In this document: piece after piece, positions 13,775-27,598 of the stretch
How the letters are laid out: each line of letters starts with the position of its first letter
Numbering within the stretch: position 1 is the stretch's first letter
NCBI RefSeq assembly: GCF_000247815.1
Contig: NC_021678.1
Span: 372,001-436,000 of the forward strand
Reading direction: 5' to 3'
Source of the DNA: Ficedula albicollis
Taxonomy: Eukaryota; Chordata; Aves; Passeriformes; Muscicapidae
Length of the DNA: 64,000 nucleotides
Notes under the pieces: model-generated
What the model was told of the DNA's origin: nothing
The model's input: only the letters and a program-made list of their open reading frames with translations
Database searches by the model: none
Position numbers and translations under genes: made by a program

Positions 13775-14505
13775 TGCTCTGCTGTGCAGTGCTGCTGTGC
13801 TGTGCTGTGCTGTGCTGCTCTGCTGTGCTGCTGTGCTGTGCTGCTGTGCATTGCAGCTCTGCTCTGCTGCTCTGCAGTCCTGCTCTGCAGTCCTGCTCTG
13901 CTCTGCATTGCTGCTCTGCAGTCCTGCTCTGCTGTGCAGTGCTGCTGTGCTGTGCTGTGCTGTGCTGCTCTGCTGTGCTGCTGTGCTGTGCTGCTGTGCA
14001 TTGCAGCTCTGCTCTGCTGCTCTGCAGTCCTGCTCTGCAGTCCTGCTCTGCTCTGCATTGCTGCTCTGCAGTCCTGCTCTGCTGTGCAGTGCTGCTGTGC
14101 TGTGCTGTGCTGTGCTGCTCTGCTGTGCTGCTGTGCTGTGCTGCTGTGCATTGCAGCTCTGCTCTGCTGCTCTGCAGTCCTGCTCTGCAGTCCTGCTCTG
14201 CTCTGCATTGCTGCTCTGCAGTCCTGCTCTGCTGTGCAGTGCTGCTGTGCTGTGCTGTGCTGTGCTGCTCTGCTGTGCTGCTGTGCTGTGCTGCTGTGCA
14301 TTGCAGCTCTGCTCTGCTGCTCTGCAGTCCTGCTCTGCAGTCCTGCTCTGCTCTGCATTGCTGCTCTGCAGTCCTGCTCTGCTGTGCAGTGCTGCTGTGC
14401 TGTGCTGTGCTGTGCTGCTCTGCTGTGCTGCTGTGCTGTGCTGCTGTGCATTGCAGCTCTGCTCTGCTGCTCTGCAGTCCTGCTCTGCAGTCCTTCTCTG
14501 CTCTG
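13775..14505. repeat. 150-bp higher-order unit, about 5 copies
   Basis: Within the TGC satellite the text around GCTCTGCTGCTCTGCAGTCC repeats exactly every 150 bp, starting at 13861, 14011, 14161, 14311 and 14461. The last copy carries a T where the others have G in the final CAGTCCTGCTCTG motif (CAGTCCTTCTCTG), marking the array edge. The exact boundaries are hard to place because the elementary words also occur outside the unit. Confidence 0.88.
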
Positions 14506-14589
14506 CACTGCTGCTCTGCAGTGCTGCCCTGCTGTGCATTGCTGCTCTGCTGTGCTGTTCTGCATTGCTGCTCTGCTCTGCTGCTCTGC

Positions 14590-14928
14590 TCTGCTCTGCT
14601 GCATTGCTGCTCTGCTCTGCTCTGCTCTGCTGCTCTGCATTGCTGCTCTGCTGCTCTGCTGCATTGCTGCTCTGCTCTGCTCTGCTCTGCTGCTCTGCAT
14701 TGCTGCTCTGCTGCTCTGCTGCATTGCTGCTCTGCTCTGCTCTGCTCTGCTGCTCTGCATTGCTGCTCTGCTGCTCTGCTGCATTGCTGCTCTGCTCTGC
14801 TCTGCTCTGCTGCTCTGCATTGCTGCTCTGCTGCTCTGCTGCATTGCTGCTCTGCTCTGCTCTGCTCTGCTGCTCTGCATTGCTGCTCTGCTGCTCTGCT
14901 GCATTGCTGCTCTGCTCTGCTCTGCTCT
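14590..14928. repeat. 60-bp higher-order unit, about 5.5 copies
   Basis: A 60-bp unit containing GCTGCATTGCTGC followed by four TCTGC words and TGCTCTGCAT repeats with no visible change through positions 14641-14881. It is a second, separate homogenised array built from the same short words as the 150-bp unit to its left. Each array therefore seems to have arisen by local amplification of a different segment of the same simple sequence. Confidence 0.9.
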
Positions 14929-14985
14929 GCTGTGCTGCTCTGCATTGCTGCTCTGCTCTGCTGCTCTGCTGTGCTGTGCTGCTCT

Positions 14986-17900
14986 GCAGTGCCCATCAGC
15001 TCTCCCCTGACTGTGATTGCACCTCTTTGCAATCACTTCTTGGAGCCAGCGAGTGCCAAGCCCATCCCAGCCTGATTGTTTCCTGAAATCAGGCCTGTCC
15101 TCAGACACCAGGAGCAGGAGTCATCACAAAACCTTTTCATCAGCCTCGGATTTGTCTGTGGTTAGCCTCAGGCGCAGGATTTAGTGCAGCATCTCTTTCC
15201 CTTTAAAAAGCAGAATAGAAATGTTCTCCCTTCTACATTCTGAATCTTTCCAAGAAAAACAAAATTTTGGCACAGGCAAGATATTTCTGAAATCCTTGTA
15301 ATATCTTTTGAGATACTATCTCTAGACTCAACTTCCTTATTTACTGAGGATCTTTATAGATAGTCACTGCCTCAGCCATGCCTTTATTAATCTGTTCACT
15401 ATTAGCTGTGTTGGCCCTGCTGAAACACCATGAATTTCCTTCCTTATTTTCCTCAGTATCTATCAAAGGCAGGCTGCCTTTTCCACTGAGGCTTCACCAT
15501 GGTTGATATCCTGTCCAAGCCAGGCTGTAGTTCTCTGGGTTTATCCTTTTCCACTGAGGCTTCACCATGGTTGATACCCTGTCCAAGCCAGGCTGTAGCT
15601 CTCTGGGTTTACATCACTCCTCTGGCTTTTGCTCCACTATCCATCTTTGCCATATTTATTCACTATTCCTTCCACAAGTCCTCCTCTTTCCTGCAGTTAT
15701 AAAGGTGTATTCTTCTTTAAGTACAGCATCTGAGCTAGTCCTTCCACTGCTCTCCCTTTGGAATCTGAATGTGTCCCTCAGTTTGGAGACTCCCAGGGAT
15801 TTGCTGCAGGAGTCTGGTCTCATCTCCTTCATAGCTGCTGTTCCATCTGTGTGTGGCTGAGAGTGTCCTCCTTGCTCTGACTTCTGCTTTGCAGATCCTG
15901 CAAATGCTGCTCTTCACGTGGCACAGGGATTCCCAGTGCTGTGCCTGAATTTGTCTAACTTTCAAATCTTGTAGCAACCGTTGCACCTCTGAAAATTTTA
16001 CCAGCTGGTTAGCTCTAGCTGGAGATGAAGCACATCTTTTTTCAGTAATTTCCCCCTAGAGCCATGAATGCTAGTCACTAATAAGTGAGGAGAACTGAAA
16101 CAGATGCCAGAAAATTAAAATCAATTGATTTTACGCATAACATCAACAAGACATTTTATCTTGGTGACAAACAGTGCTATCTTAAGTAAGCATTCATTTG
16201 ACCTGGTGGCTTTGATATCAGTTGCTATGAATATCCATGTAGCACCTATTAACAAGCCTGCAGCTTTCAAGGATTTAACAGAATAGTCAAGAAACATAGA
16301 TGTGAAAATAAACCGATCTGTGATATTTTTGTAGGGAAAAGGAAAAAAAAAAAGCATAGTATAGTGTGTGTGGGTGTATGTACATATAAAATAGATGCAG
16401 TGTAGTGTAGTTCAACGTAATACAGGGCATTAATAACCGTAGGCATTTAATAAATACTGTCTTTTAAACAGAAAATAGATATTAATGGGGACAAGTTTCC
16501 AAAATTAGAATTGGTCTCAGGTGAGATATTTAGATTAAGTTATGGAAGTTATGTTGTGTGGCCACAGGAACAAGTCAAACAATAAATGGCTGGCCAGCAT
16601 AAATGCACACTTAGTGCTGTGTGCCAAAAGGAACTGTACCAAAACAGCTTTCATGTTTCCATAAAATTGAAGGAATCTCTCTAAAAGAAACTGAATTTTC
16701 AATACAGAACTGATGAAATAATGTTTCTACTGTCTTTGAAGGCTGAAAGGATACTCACAAATTTTCCTGAATTACAGGGTAGGAATTAAAATAATTTCAA
16801 TGCCTTCCCTCATTTCACCAGCTGCATTTCTGACCTGACATGAGCCCATGAGGCATCTTTGAACTTCTTCCTCTAAAGGTATTGGAAAACTCATTTGGCA
16901 AGTCTCTGTATCAGATTTACAGCTGTGTCAGAATTTATTTACACAAGAGGAAGTTCTTTCTTCTTGCAATGTCTGTAGGTTAGCCTAGATCTACATTAAA
17001 CTTCAATGGCTGGATCAACACCAGCTTTTGTCAGGAAAACCTGCAGCTCAACAGGCTTCTCCTTTCTCATTCTGTAGCTTATTATTGTGATGGTATCAGC
17101 TGAGCAGAAGAAGTTTTAATTGCTGATGTTGTGATCAAGTGTGATGGTGGCAGGAAGAGCAAGAGCTGATTTGGTGGCAGTGCACAGGCTGTGAGATTGG
17201 AGGAGTCTGGGCTGTGAGAGCAGGAGTGTGCCTGAGAGCTCACTGCAGGCTAACACAACCCTTGGTGTCTGTTGGGCTTGGCTGGCCGAGTTTGGTTTGG
17301 TATTTTGGGATTGTTTTGAGGGAATAGCATTAGGGTGGTTGAGATCTAACTGTTGATTCACAGCCTAATCCTTTTTGATATATTAACACCTGATCTGTGG
17401 GAAATGTGAAATGAAACCCAGATGTTCAAACTTTCATTTAGTAATACTGCAGAAAGAGAAATGGGGTTGACCTGACACCTATTAATGTTGACAGCATGAT
17501 CCCTTCAAAGTGGGTGCCAGACTCCCTTTGGTCTGAGCAGGGAAGGATTTTTCCATTGGAGAGGGGAAAATGTTCAGTGCTCTTACAATGAGATTTGATC
17601 CAGCTCCATCAAAAGTCAATGTGTTCCAAATTGTGTTTAATCCAGCTGGCATTCTGTAGCCAGAATTACACGGGGTGGCCACTGCAGTGTTCCTCTGGAG
17701 CACAGCATGAGTGGCCATTGACATCAGTGGCCCCAGATCTCTCCCCTGAGGCTTCTCACCACGTAGTGGCTCTCTGAAAACACTCTGTGCAATGCTATGA
17801 AATATTGAACACCAGGCAGGATTGCTGACAGCACTGTAATGTTGGAGACATCTGTCTGATTCATAAATATATTATATTTGGCTCCCCAAAAGCAATGGAA

Positions 17901-19807
17901 TGTCAGATCATACAAGAATCAATTTAGATGGGGAAAGTTCAGCCCAGGTTTAATTCCAGGGCATCATTCTTCACATCACTCAGCGACACAAACACGTTCT
18001 CACTTTGCTTTGAAGGAGCTGCACTTGTCTCTTGTTCTTTGCAGAGTAATCTCCAGAGACACGCAAACTCAATCCTGAAGAATTTGCTCAAATGATTTGT
18101 TGTTCTTTATGTTTAGGTTGTAGAAGAGCTCAGGACGTGTGTGGGGTCGGTGCCTCGCAGGTCTCCAGGTGTCTGTAGTGGTCGTGCATGTACTTTAGCT
18201 AAAGGGGGAGTCTGCCAGTTCCAGACAGCTGAAAAATATCTGTATCTCTTTTCATACCTTAGTCTGACAGGTGTTCCTGCCTTGCTTCATTTGAAAGGAA
18301 TAGCACAAGCACAAGACAAATTAGTGTCTGCTGAACTCATTACTGAGCGTGCTGGGCTTTCTTGCACAAACACCTGGGTAATAAATCCTTTCTGGACCTC
18401 ATCTTTTGTGAGAGATGCTATTTTCCCCTTCAGTGACTGGCATCATCTCGTTGTGTTGCATCTCATCAGACAGTTGCAACTGTCTCAAAGTAACATAAAA
18501 ATTTCTGTAGTCCTGTTGACTTAGGTATTTTTGACGTATTTTATAGTAGGGCTGTGTACTTCAAAAGTGAATGACTCTGCTCAAACTTAGGCATATTTTC
18601 ATTTTAAAGGACATAGTAAACAATTCTGGAGCTCATAGACTAGATGAACAAAGAGAGTGACAGTGCAAACACTTCAAAAATAAAATAAATAATAAATTGC
18701 TGGGTAATTACAGGTCAGAGTATTTCAGAAATAGACTTTTTGACAATACTGACATCGGATTTGGTCAGGTTTTATCCTCTTTTTCTGTGAACAGTGGGGA
18801 AAAGGAAGATGGTGAAAAGGCAAGGAGAGTTCCTATATTCTAGTGCAAATACTTGGGCTCTTAACAGTGCTTTTATGCCAAGCTAAGACTTTCACCATTA
18901 GGAAAAAGACACTGAAGATACCTTTTAAAAGAGAAATGGAGGTATCCTATCTGTGGCTTTGTTATCATTTCAGGGAGAGCTTTTTAAAACCTCTCTCTGC
19001 TCAGGCTGGAAGAATTTGAAAATTACCATAAAGTGTATCTTCATCCTTCAATCTGCTTTAGGAGTGATTTTGAGAAAGGGAAGTACTCTGGGACATTTGT
19101 TACCTTAAATTTTAACAGATAATCTGAGAAAATCCATCTAATCACTGGATCTGGGAGAAAGCTTGTACAGCTGATTTGCAGACTGTTTAAATAGCCCCGG
19201 GTGAAACAATGCTGTGGTTTAGAAGGAAGGCTGGTTTTAGTAATCCTTCACTAGGTGTGCAGCCACATTTCTTGCAATTGCTTACTTCCTGCAGCTGAAA
19301 GGAGCTTATCTTCCCCAGCAGTTTGTTGTTTAATGAGATATAAATACCCCTCTGAAACGCTTTCATTGTGATAAAATTCTTTTAAATTGCATGCTTTTTC
19401 ATGATGCTTTACATTCGGTTTGTGTGTCCCGCAGAGCACTGGGGATGAATCAATGCCATGTGATAGGAAAGAGTGATGTTATCACTCCTCCTGCCTAGAC
19501 TGCAGCTGAATCTGCAGGGTGAGGGTTTCAGGGAGATGAAAAGCACAGTTTCATGGTGAAGGCAGTAGGAAAATGCCCCAGAGAAATGCAGTCTGGCTGT
19601 GTATCATCTCAGCCTGTGCCACAGCACTCCTGTTCGTCCAGGAAGGTCTGAGCTGCTGTTCTCTTCACTGCATGTTACTGACTTCTCAGCTGGTGACATT
19701 TAAACTTGGGGTGCTTTAGGGGAGCAGCACGCAGAGAATGGATCAGACAGACTGTGCACCCCAGATCCTGGGGCCAGCACTGTCATTAATGAAGTGCCTT
19801 CATTAGT
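14986..19807. other. Unique non-coding sequence
   Basis: Apart from the short duplication at 15.5 kb, I see nothing here that supports a gene. The longest frame is 127 codons (18141-18524) with no recognisable domain. The sequence is AT-leaning with ordinary short A and T runs. No RNA gene or interspersed repeat could be recognised by eye. Confidence 0.55.
15477..15611. repeat. Two-copy tandem duplication, 68-bp offset
   Basis: The block CCTTTTCCACTGAGGCTTC through TCTCTGGGTTTA occurs at 15477 and again at 15545. The copies differ at a few positions (GATATCCTG against GATACCCTG, TAGTTCTC against TAGCTCTC). That divergence favours a genuine older duplication over an assembly error. Confidence 0.95.
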
Positions 19808-20191
19808 GGCCTGGGCGAGGACACAGAATGTCTCAATGGCAAGGGCACAGAATGTCCCCACGGCAAGGGATAAAATGCCCCCATGGCAAGGGTGCAGAAT
19901 GTCCCATGGCAAGGGATAGAATGTCCCATGGCAAGGGTGCAGAATGTCCCATGGCAAGGGATAGAATGTCCCATGGCAAGGGTGCAGAATGTCCCATGGC
20001 AAGGGATAGAATGTCCCATGGCAAGGGTGCAGAATGTCCCATGGCAAGGGATAGAATGTCCCATGGCAAGGGTGCAGAATGTCCCATGGCAAGGGATAGA
20101 ATGTCCCATGGCAAGGGTGCAGAATGTCCCATGGCAAGGGATAGAATGTCCCATGGCAAGGGTGCAGAATGTCCCATGGCAAGGGATAGAA

Positions 20192-20740
<549 letters not shown>

Positions 20741-20843
20741 ATGGCAAGGGATAGAATGTCCCCATGGCAAGGGATAGAATGTCCCCATGGCAAGGGATAG
20801 AATGTCCCCATGGCGAGGGATAGAATGCCCCCATGGCAAGGGC

Positions 20844-21533
<690 letters not shown>

Positions 21534-22002
21534 ATGGCAAGGGTGCAGAATGTCCCATGGCAAGGGATAGAATGTCCCATGGCAAGGGATAGAATGTTCC
21601 CATAGCAAGGGATAGAATGTCCCATGGCAAGGGATAGAATGTTCCCATAGCAAGGGATAGAATGTCCCATGGCAAGGGATAGAATGTTCCCATAGCAAGG
21701 GATAGAATGTCCCATGGCAAGGGATAGAATGTTCCCATAGCAAGGGATAGAATGTCCCATGGCAAGGGATAGAATGTTCCCATGGCAAGGGTGCAGAATG
21801 TCCCATGGCAAGGGATAGAATGTTCCCATGGCAAGGGTGCAGAATGTCCCATGGCAAGGGATAGAATGTTCCCATGGCAAGGGTGCAGAATGTCCCATGG
21901 CAAGGACACAGAATGCCCCATGGCAAGGACACAGAATGCCCCCATGGCAAGGGATGAAATGCCCCCATGGCAAGGGATAGAATGTCCCATGGCAAGGGAT
22001 AG

Positions 22003-22118
<116 letters not shown>

Positions 22119-22678
22119 ATGGCAAGGGATAAAATGCCCCCATGGCAAGGGATAGAATGTTCCATGGCAAGGGATAGAATGCCCCCATGGCAAGGGATAG
22201 AATGTCCCCATGGCAAGGGCACAGAATGCTCCCATGGCAAGGGATAGAATGCCCCCAAGGCAAGGGATAAAATGCCCCCATGGCAAGGGTGCAGAATGTC
22301 CCATGGCAAGGGTGCAGAGTGTCCCATGGCAAGGGATAGAATGTTCCCATAGCAAGGGATAGAATGTCCCCATGGCAAGGGATAAAATGCCCCCATGGCA
22401 AGGGATAAAATGTTCCCATGGCAAGGGTGCAGGGCAAGGGATAGAATGCCCCCATGGCAAGGGATAAAATGTCCCCATGGCAAGGGATAAAATGCCCCCA
22501 TGGCAAGGGATAGAATGTTCCATGGCAAGGGATAGAATGCCCCCATGGCAAGGGATAAAATGTCCCCATGGCAAGGGATAAAATGCCCCCATGGCAAGGG
22601 ATAGAATGTTCCCATGTCAAGGGATAGAATGTTCCCATGTCAAGGGATAGAATGTCCCATGGCAAGGGTGCAAAAGGT

Positions 22679-25600
22679 GCAGGGCTGGGAGGGCGGTGCT
22701 GCCACTGGGGGGATCACACTGTGATGAACCTCATGGAGCTTCCCAAAAGGAAATATACTTACAAAGAATTGAAGACTTGGGAAGCTGACAAAATACAGCC
22801 CTAGATACTGAAAACCACTGTCAGCAGTGAGCAGGCTGCTAGCGTTTCTTTTGGAAGGGAAATTGACTGCAGCACCAGTGACTCCTTGAGACCTGAGTGA
22901 AAGTTGCCCTATGGTGTGTGTCCTTGCTTTTGATTTCCCAGGTTTTGGATCATAGCTTAGCATCCAATACCTGTGGGCTTTTTCTCCTGTCTTTTCAGGT
23001 AAGGCTGTGCATAATGGTGTTCATTTGATTTCTTTTTCCGTTTCGTTATTTTTTGAACTGGAAAGTTTCCCTTTTCAGATTTCCAACACCAATGGCAATA
23101 ACCACATTAAATACCTGAGAAGTGTGTTAGTACACTGGTGATAACAGGCTGCTGTAGCTCCCCTCTCTCATAAGACTCTTGAAATCTCTAATAGGGACAT
23201 GCAGAAGAGGCAGACTGCAGGGGGCTTGCAAGGACTTCCTTCACAGGGTGGTTTCAAAGAACTTCAAAGAAGCAAAAAGACTTTGTGGATATGGACTCTT
23301 TCTAGATTGTTGTCATCTAGAAATAAAGTATTAGTGAGTCAGAGAAAAATCTTCTACATAATCTAAAATCTTTACAGTATTTTTCAAATTTGTTCCTGGG
23401 CAAGTAGTCCCACTATACTGGAAAAAAATTAACAGAAAATGGCCTATTAGTGTCTTTATTTATAGTTTAAGACTGAACAACTCAGTGATTTATATTTTCA
23501 ATTTAATCACACCAACTGATGTAGGAAATAACTGGAAATGCAGGTTTGACCTTGCTCAAGCAGACTATGTAAAATTCAATGTAGCAAAGCTTGCTTATTG
23601 AATATTGTGCAGTAATAGAATGTTTTTTGCATTGTGCAGCTTGCCAGCTATGTCAATACAAGATAATGGTTTGGGCAAATTACACCACTAAAGAATTAGA
23701 AATGTAACTGGGAAAAGGAAACACCATATCGGGTTTGCAGCAAGAACTCGTTTTATATGATGAAACAAATTTGTAGCTTGATCTTTAAAGTGGGACACAA
23801 AAAGAGTGCTGAAGTACTTGAAATGCAAGGTCTATTATAGAAGAAAGGAAGTGTGAAGGCAAAGTAGCAGTCTGATGGCAGCCTAGACAAGGGCAAAGAA
23901 CTCTTGCTGGGCATTGCTAAACATTTTATTCTTGGGGAAGTAATTTGGTTATTTAAAATAAGAAGCTGATGGAAATCATGGTAGGGAGAAAATTAAATAG
24001 TTTATGAATACAAATTTCAGGTTTAAGAATTTAATGAAATTTATTGTAGTTTTATCTTCACTTAAATCCTCCATAATAATTCAGGCAAGGGAGGAAAGGC
24101 ACTGAACTAGTGGAAGGGCAGAAATTCTAAGCTGACCCTTGAGGAGAGGACTTCTGGTGGGTCTTTAAGCATTTTCCATGAATGGCAGAGTCAAACCTGC
24201 TCATTCCCTGGAACTTAAGAGGTGTAGAGTCATCTTCAAACAACTAATTGGAAGGAAATCCTCTGAATAACTGAATGTTTCCACTGATGTTGGGTACTCT
24301 GTTAGAAAATGACCTTAAGATCAAAGAGAAGTTGATTGCAATGGTTTGTGGTATTTCTTGCTAACAACACTGATTTTTTATGTTAATCTCCTCATTTACA
24401 CCTCTGCGTTGGAAGAAGAGGGTCTAAGCCCTTCAGTGCAAACATCTTTCATATAAGGTAGATGTGGTTTTTTCCAAAGGATAATTTCTCTCCTGATACA
24501 GCCTCTCATGAAATTATAAATTCATTAATTTGTTATATTACCCTAGTGGCCTGGCACAAGTGCAAGAGGGTGTGATTATTCCTGAGTTATTAAGGGAATG
24601 ATCATTTAGATGCAGATTTTCACATTGCTTCATTGAAACACTGTAAAAGAATTGTTGGAACAGGTTTTTAGTCTATTAGACTCCTCAATAATCTTTTGGG
24701 GGAGCTCACTAACATGCCTGAATGATAAAAGGCATGAGGACAGCTTTCATCAAGTGAAATTGTGGGTGGTGCATATCATGCTTGAGGTGCATTATAAGCT
24801 GTGTTTATGATGTGAGAAACCTTGTAATAGCATCTGATACAGTGCATGAATCATTGCATCCTTGGGACATGATAAATGTAGAAATTTAATTCTGGGACAG
24901 TTCTTAAACAAAACAGATCACCGAATTGTATAAAAATTGCTCCTCGTACTGCTTTTTGTCCTTTGGCTTATGAAGTATGGATGATGCAGTCCCTCTTGGT
25001 TTTCCATCCTGCACAGCTTTAGGTACAGGGAAGAGCATCAAGGCTGGAATGTGTTGGCCTGAGCCCTCTGAGTCAGGTAGAAATAGTTAATACATGGCAG
25101 AAGCAAGCTTTGGGCTATGATTAATCCCACATGTCAAGAATTATCTTTCAAAAATTTGTTTGAGAGGGGGCATGAGCCTTTTTTGAAAGAAAATGAGATC
25201 GCTTGCCAGAGGAGTATTTTCAACATCCTGTTTGTTTAGTGGATACCTGGTGAGAGAACTCAGCTGAATATGTTTGGAAGAATTATTATTCAACAAATGA
25301 AACCCTTTCAGAAGACTGTTATCCCAGTTTGAAATCTGATCATGTATCTTGGAAAGATGAAAAACACTTGGGAGGGTTGAAAGAGGCAGGGAATAAGGGA
25401 CATTGCAGATTTCTGTTCATCATGGTTTTTTATGTTTACCGCATTTCAGCTGAGCTTTTATAATGAGCTGGCAATTTTATCAGCTTTCTTCTTGTCGGTA
25501 TTTATTTGGAATTTAAATTGCTCAGGAAAAGCCTCTAATAGCAGAATTGTCAATTTTTTTTAATGCAGGAAAATACACCTCACAACCCAGGCTGTGCTCT

Positions 25601-26890
25601 TACAGCCTTTATGTACAGTTCCTCTCACTACTCTCACTCAAGTAGTCCATGTGCAGAGTCAGCCATGAAATGTCTCTAGAAAATGTGCAGGAAGATATCT
25701 AGGCAAGCTGCAGAAAAATATTTTAGTAGATTTAATGAAATACATGAGTTTGATAAAGCAGTATAATGTGCCTGGGCAGAGGTACTCCATGTGTTTATTC
25801 AGGGACTTGAATTGCTTAAATCTCTTTCATCTCAAAGATAAAAATGTTAGTGTTTTGTTAGCAGCAGCCCCTGCAGTTGGATATTCAGCCCATCATTCTT
25901 ATCTGATCTTCTGTGTTCATTGGTACCGAGAGGTTGTGTTCCATTGTGGATTTGCATTGCCAGTTTTAGAAAGCAAGAGGCAGCACATAGATGGAAATGC
26001 TGAGCTGCTGCAGTGAGTAGGGAAGGCAGGCTTTCTGTGGTAGGGTCTAAAGGGGATTTGTGCTTGAATATCCACTTCCCTTAGGATTCACAGAGAAGCT
26101 ACACTTTGGTTTTTTTATACCAATAATATATTTGGTGACTCAATAATGCTGTAGTGAAGATTGATCAAAGGAAGGCAGGGAGTTACACTGGATAATCTGT
26201 TTGGAGCCAATCTTGTAAACAGCCACAAAGGTCTTCATCTCTGCTGGAAAGGCCACAGAGAGCTGTGGATAGTCCAGGCAGAAAGAACTGTCAGCAGACT
26301 TTCCAGTAGTGTCAGAAGTTCTGAACCTTCTTCTCAGGGGCAGAGCTCACAGAGTAGTTTGTTTGAAAATGTTTGTTGTGCCTATAGATGGTTCTATTCT
26401 GGTTGACATACTTCTGTCCCACTTCTTCCTCAAGAATGGGATTGTTCTGTTCCTTGTTCCACTCAGTGAAGGGGACAAGGTGTTGCTTAGTTGCTTGTGA
26501 AGCAGGTAACAGCATCCTTTGGTCATGTCATGGGTAAAACTGAAGAAGTGAAAGTTTACCATTTTCTCAGTGTGCCAGTTGCTGAAATCGTTCTGAGCAT
26601 GTTTTATAAATGGTGCTGGTTTGATTTTTTAAAATACTTTGCAACAATTCTTTTTTCTTTGTCCACTCTTCTGGCCCACCAGGAGGTGGGCCCGCCAGTG
26701 TGTTTGAAAGCAGTGGGTAAATGAAGTGCACTAGTTAGTAACAGAACTTCTGCAGTTTTCAGTGCTGATACCATAAAGCTTGCACAGGGGAAACATGAGG
26801 CAGATGCTGCCTGCCTTTTTAGTAGCAGCAAAGTCAAAACTGCACATTGACTCTTGAAGTCCATCAAACTGTTCTTGGTTTTATATCCCC
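22679..26890. other. Unique non-coding sequence
   Basis: No open frame here exceeds about 110 codons, and none has recognisable domains. From 23.0 to 25.7 kb there is almost no open frame above 60 codons on either strand, typical of AT-rich intron or intergenic DNA. No mobile element or RNA gene recognised. Confidence 0.6.
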
Positions 26891-27598
26891 AAAATAGAAA
26901 GGAGACAAACAGCAGGAAAATACAAAGTGACCTGCCATCTTCAGTTCAGCAAAACTTTAACTTAGTATGTCCTTGGCTGCTGAACCGCTCTTCCGATCTT
27001 TCAGCTTTAACTTAGGATGTCCTTGAACTATGTCAAAAATAGCAAACCTCATACTTACTTATGTCAAAACAAAGCTAAGGAGTTGTGGTTCAGAGTTTCA
27101 CTTTGTAGATGGAAGAAGACAGATAAGGAAATACTGTATCTGAGAATATGATACTGAAGAGTTTATGCACCTTGTTTTGACAACTATTACCACTTTCACC
27201 TTTAGTGCCTGTCTGCTATATAAATTCTTATCTTTTTGTTGATTTTCCCCTTATCATGGTACTCTAGAAGCAAAATAGAAAGGAGACAAACAGCAGGAAA
27301 ATGCAAAGTGACCTGCCATCTTCAGTTCAGCTTTAACTTAGGATGTCCTTGAACTATGTCAAAAATAGCAAACCTCATACTTACTTATGTCAAAACAAAG
27401 CTAAGGAGTTGTGGTTCAGAGTTTCACTTTGTAGATGGAAGAAGACAGATAAGGAAATACTGTATCTGAGAATATGATACTGAAGAGTTCATGCACCTTG
27501 TTTTGACAACTATTACCACTTTCACCTTTAGTGCCTGTCTGCTATATAAATTCTTATCTTTTTGTTGATTTTCCCCTTATCATGGTACTCTAGAAGCT
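26891..27598. repeat. Tandem duplication containing sequencing adapter
   Basis: Two near-identical copies lie head to tail: 26891-27271 and 27272-27598. Both begin AAAATAGAAAGGAGACAAAC and end TACTCTAGAAGC. I see two substitutions between them (ATACAAAG against ATGCAAAG, GTTTATGC against GTTCATGC). The first copy carries about 55 extra bases at roughly 26951-27005. These consist of a second, slightly altered start of the following text (CTTTAACTTAGTATGTCC) and then an Illumina primer sequence. The most economical reading is that one allele or one erroneous contig end was joined beside the true copy, so the real genome probably has a single copy. Confidence 0.92.
26977..26999 (+). other. Illumina PE primer 2.0 remnant (contaminant)
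   Basis: The 23 bases starting CTGCT and continuing GAACCGCTCTTCCGATCT match, as I know it, the 3' end of the legacy Illumina paired-end PCR primer 2.0. A 23-base exact match by chance in 64 kb is negligible. It lies exactly at the junction where the first copy of the duplication departs from the second, which is what a read running into its adapter would leave. It is artificial sequence. Confidence 0.95.

Larger units (their letters stand above)
13313..14985. repeat. TGC/TGCTN satellite with higher-order repeats
   Basis: About 1.67 kb is built almost entirely of TGC triplets and TGCTC, TGCTG, TGCAG and TGCAT pentamers. The plus strand is therefore nearly free of A. Three zones can be seen. 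About 13.31-13.77 kb is irregular, but a block from 13367 recurs at 13684 (offset 317 bp). About 13.78-14.50 kb is a 150-bp higher-order unit with landmarks 150 bp apart (13861, 14011, 14161, 14311, 14461). About 14.59-14.93 kb is a 60-bp higher-order unit, roughly 5.5 copies. Neither word type can make a stop codon in any frame, so several frames on both strands stay open for 400-640 codons (SRAEQ-like peptides on minus, LLCSA-like on plus). I take these as by-products of the repeat, not as proteins. Confidence 0.93.
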
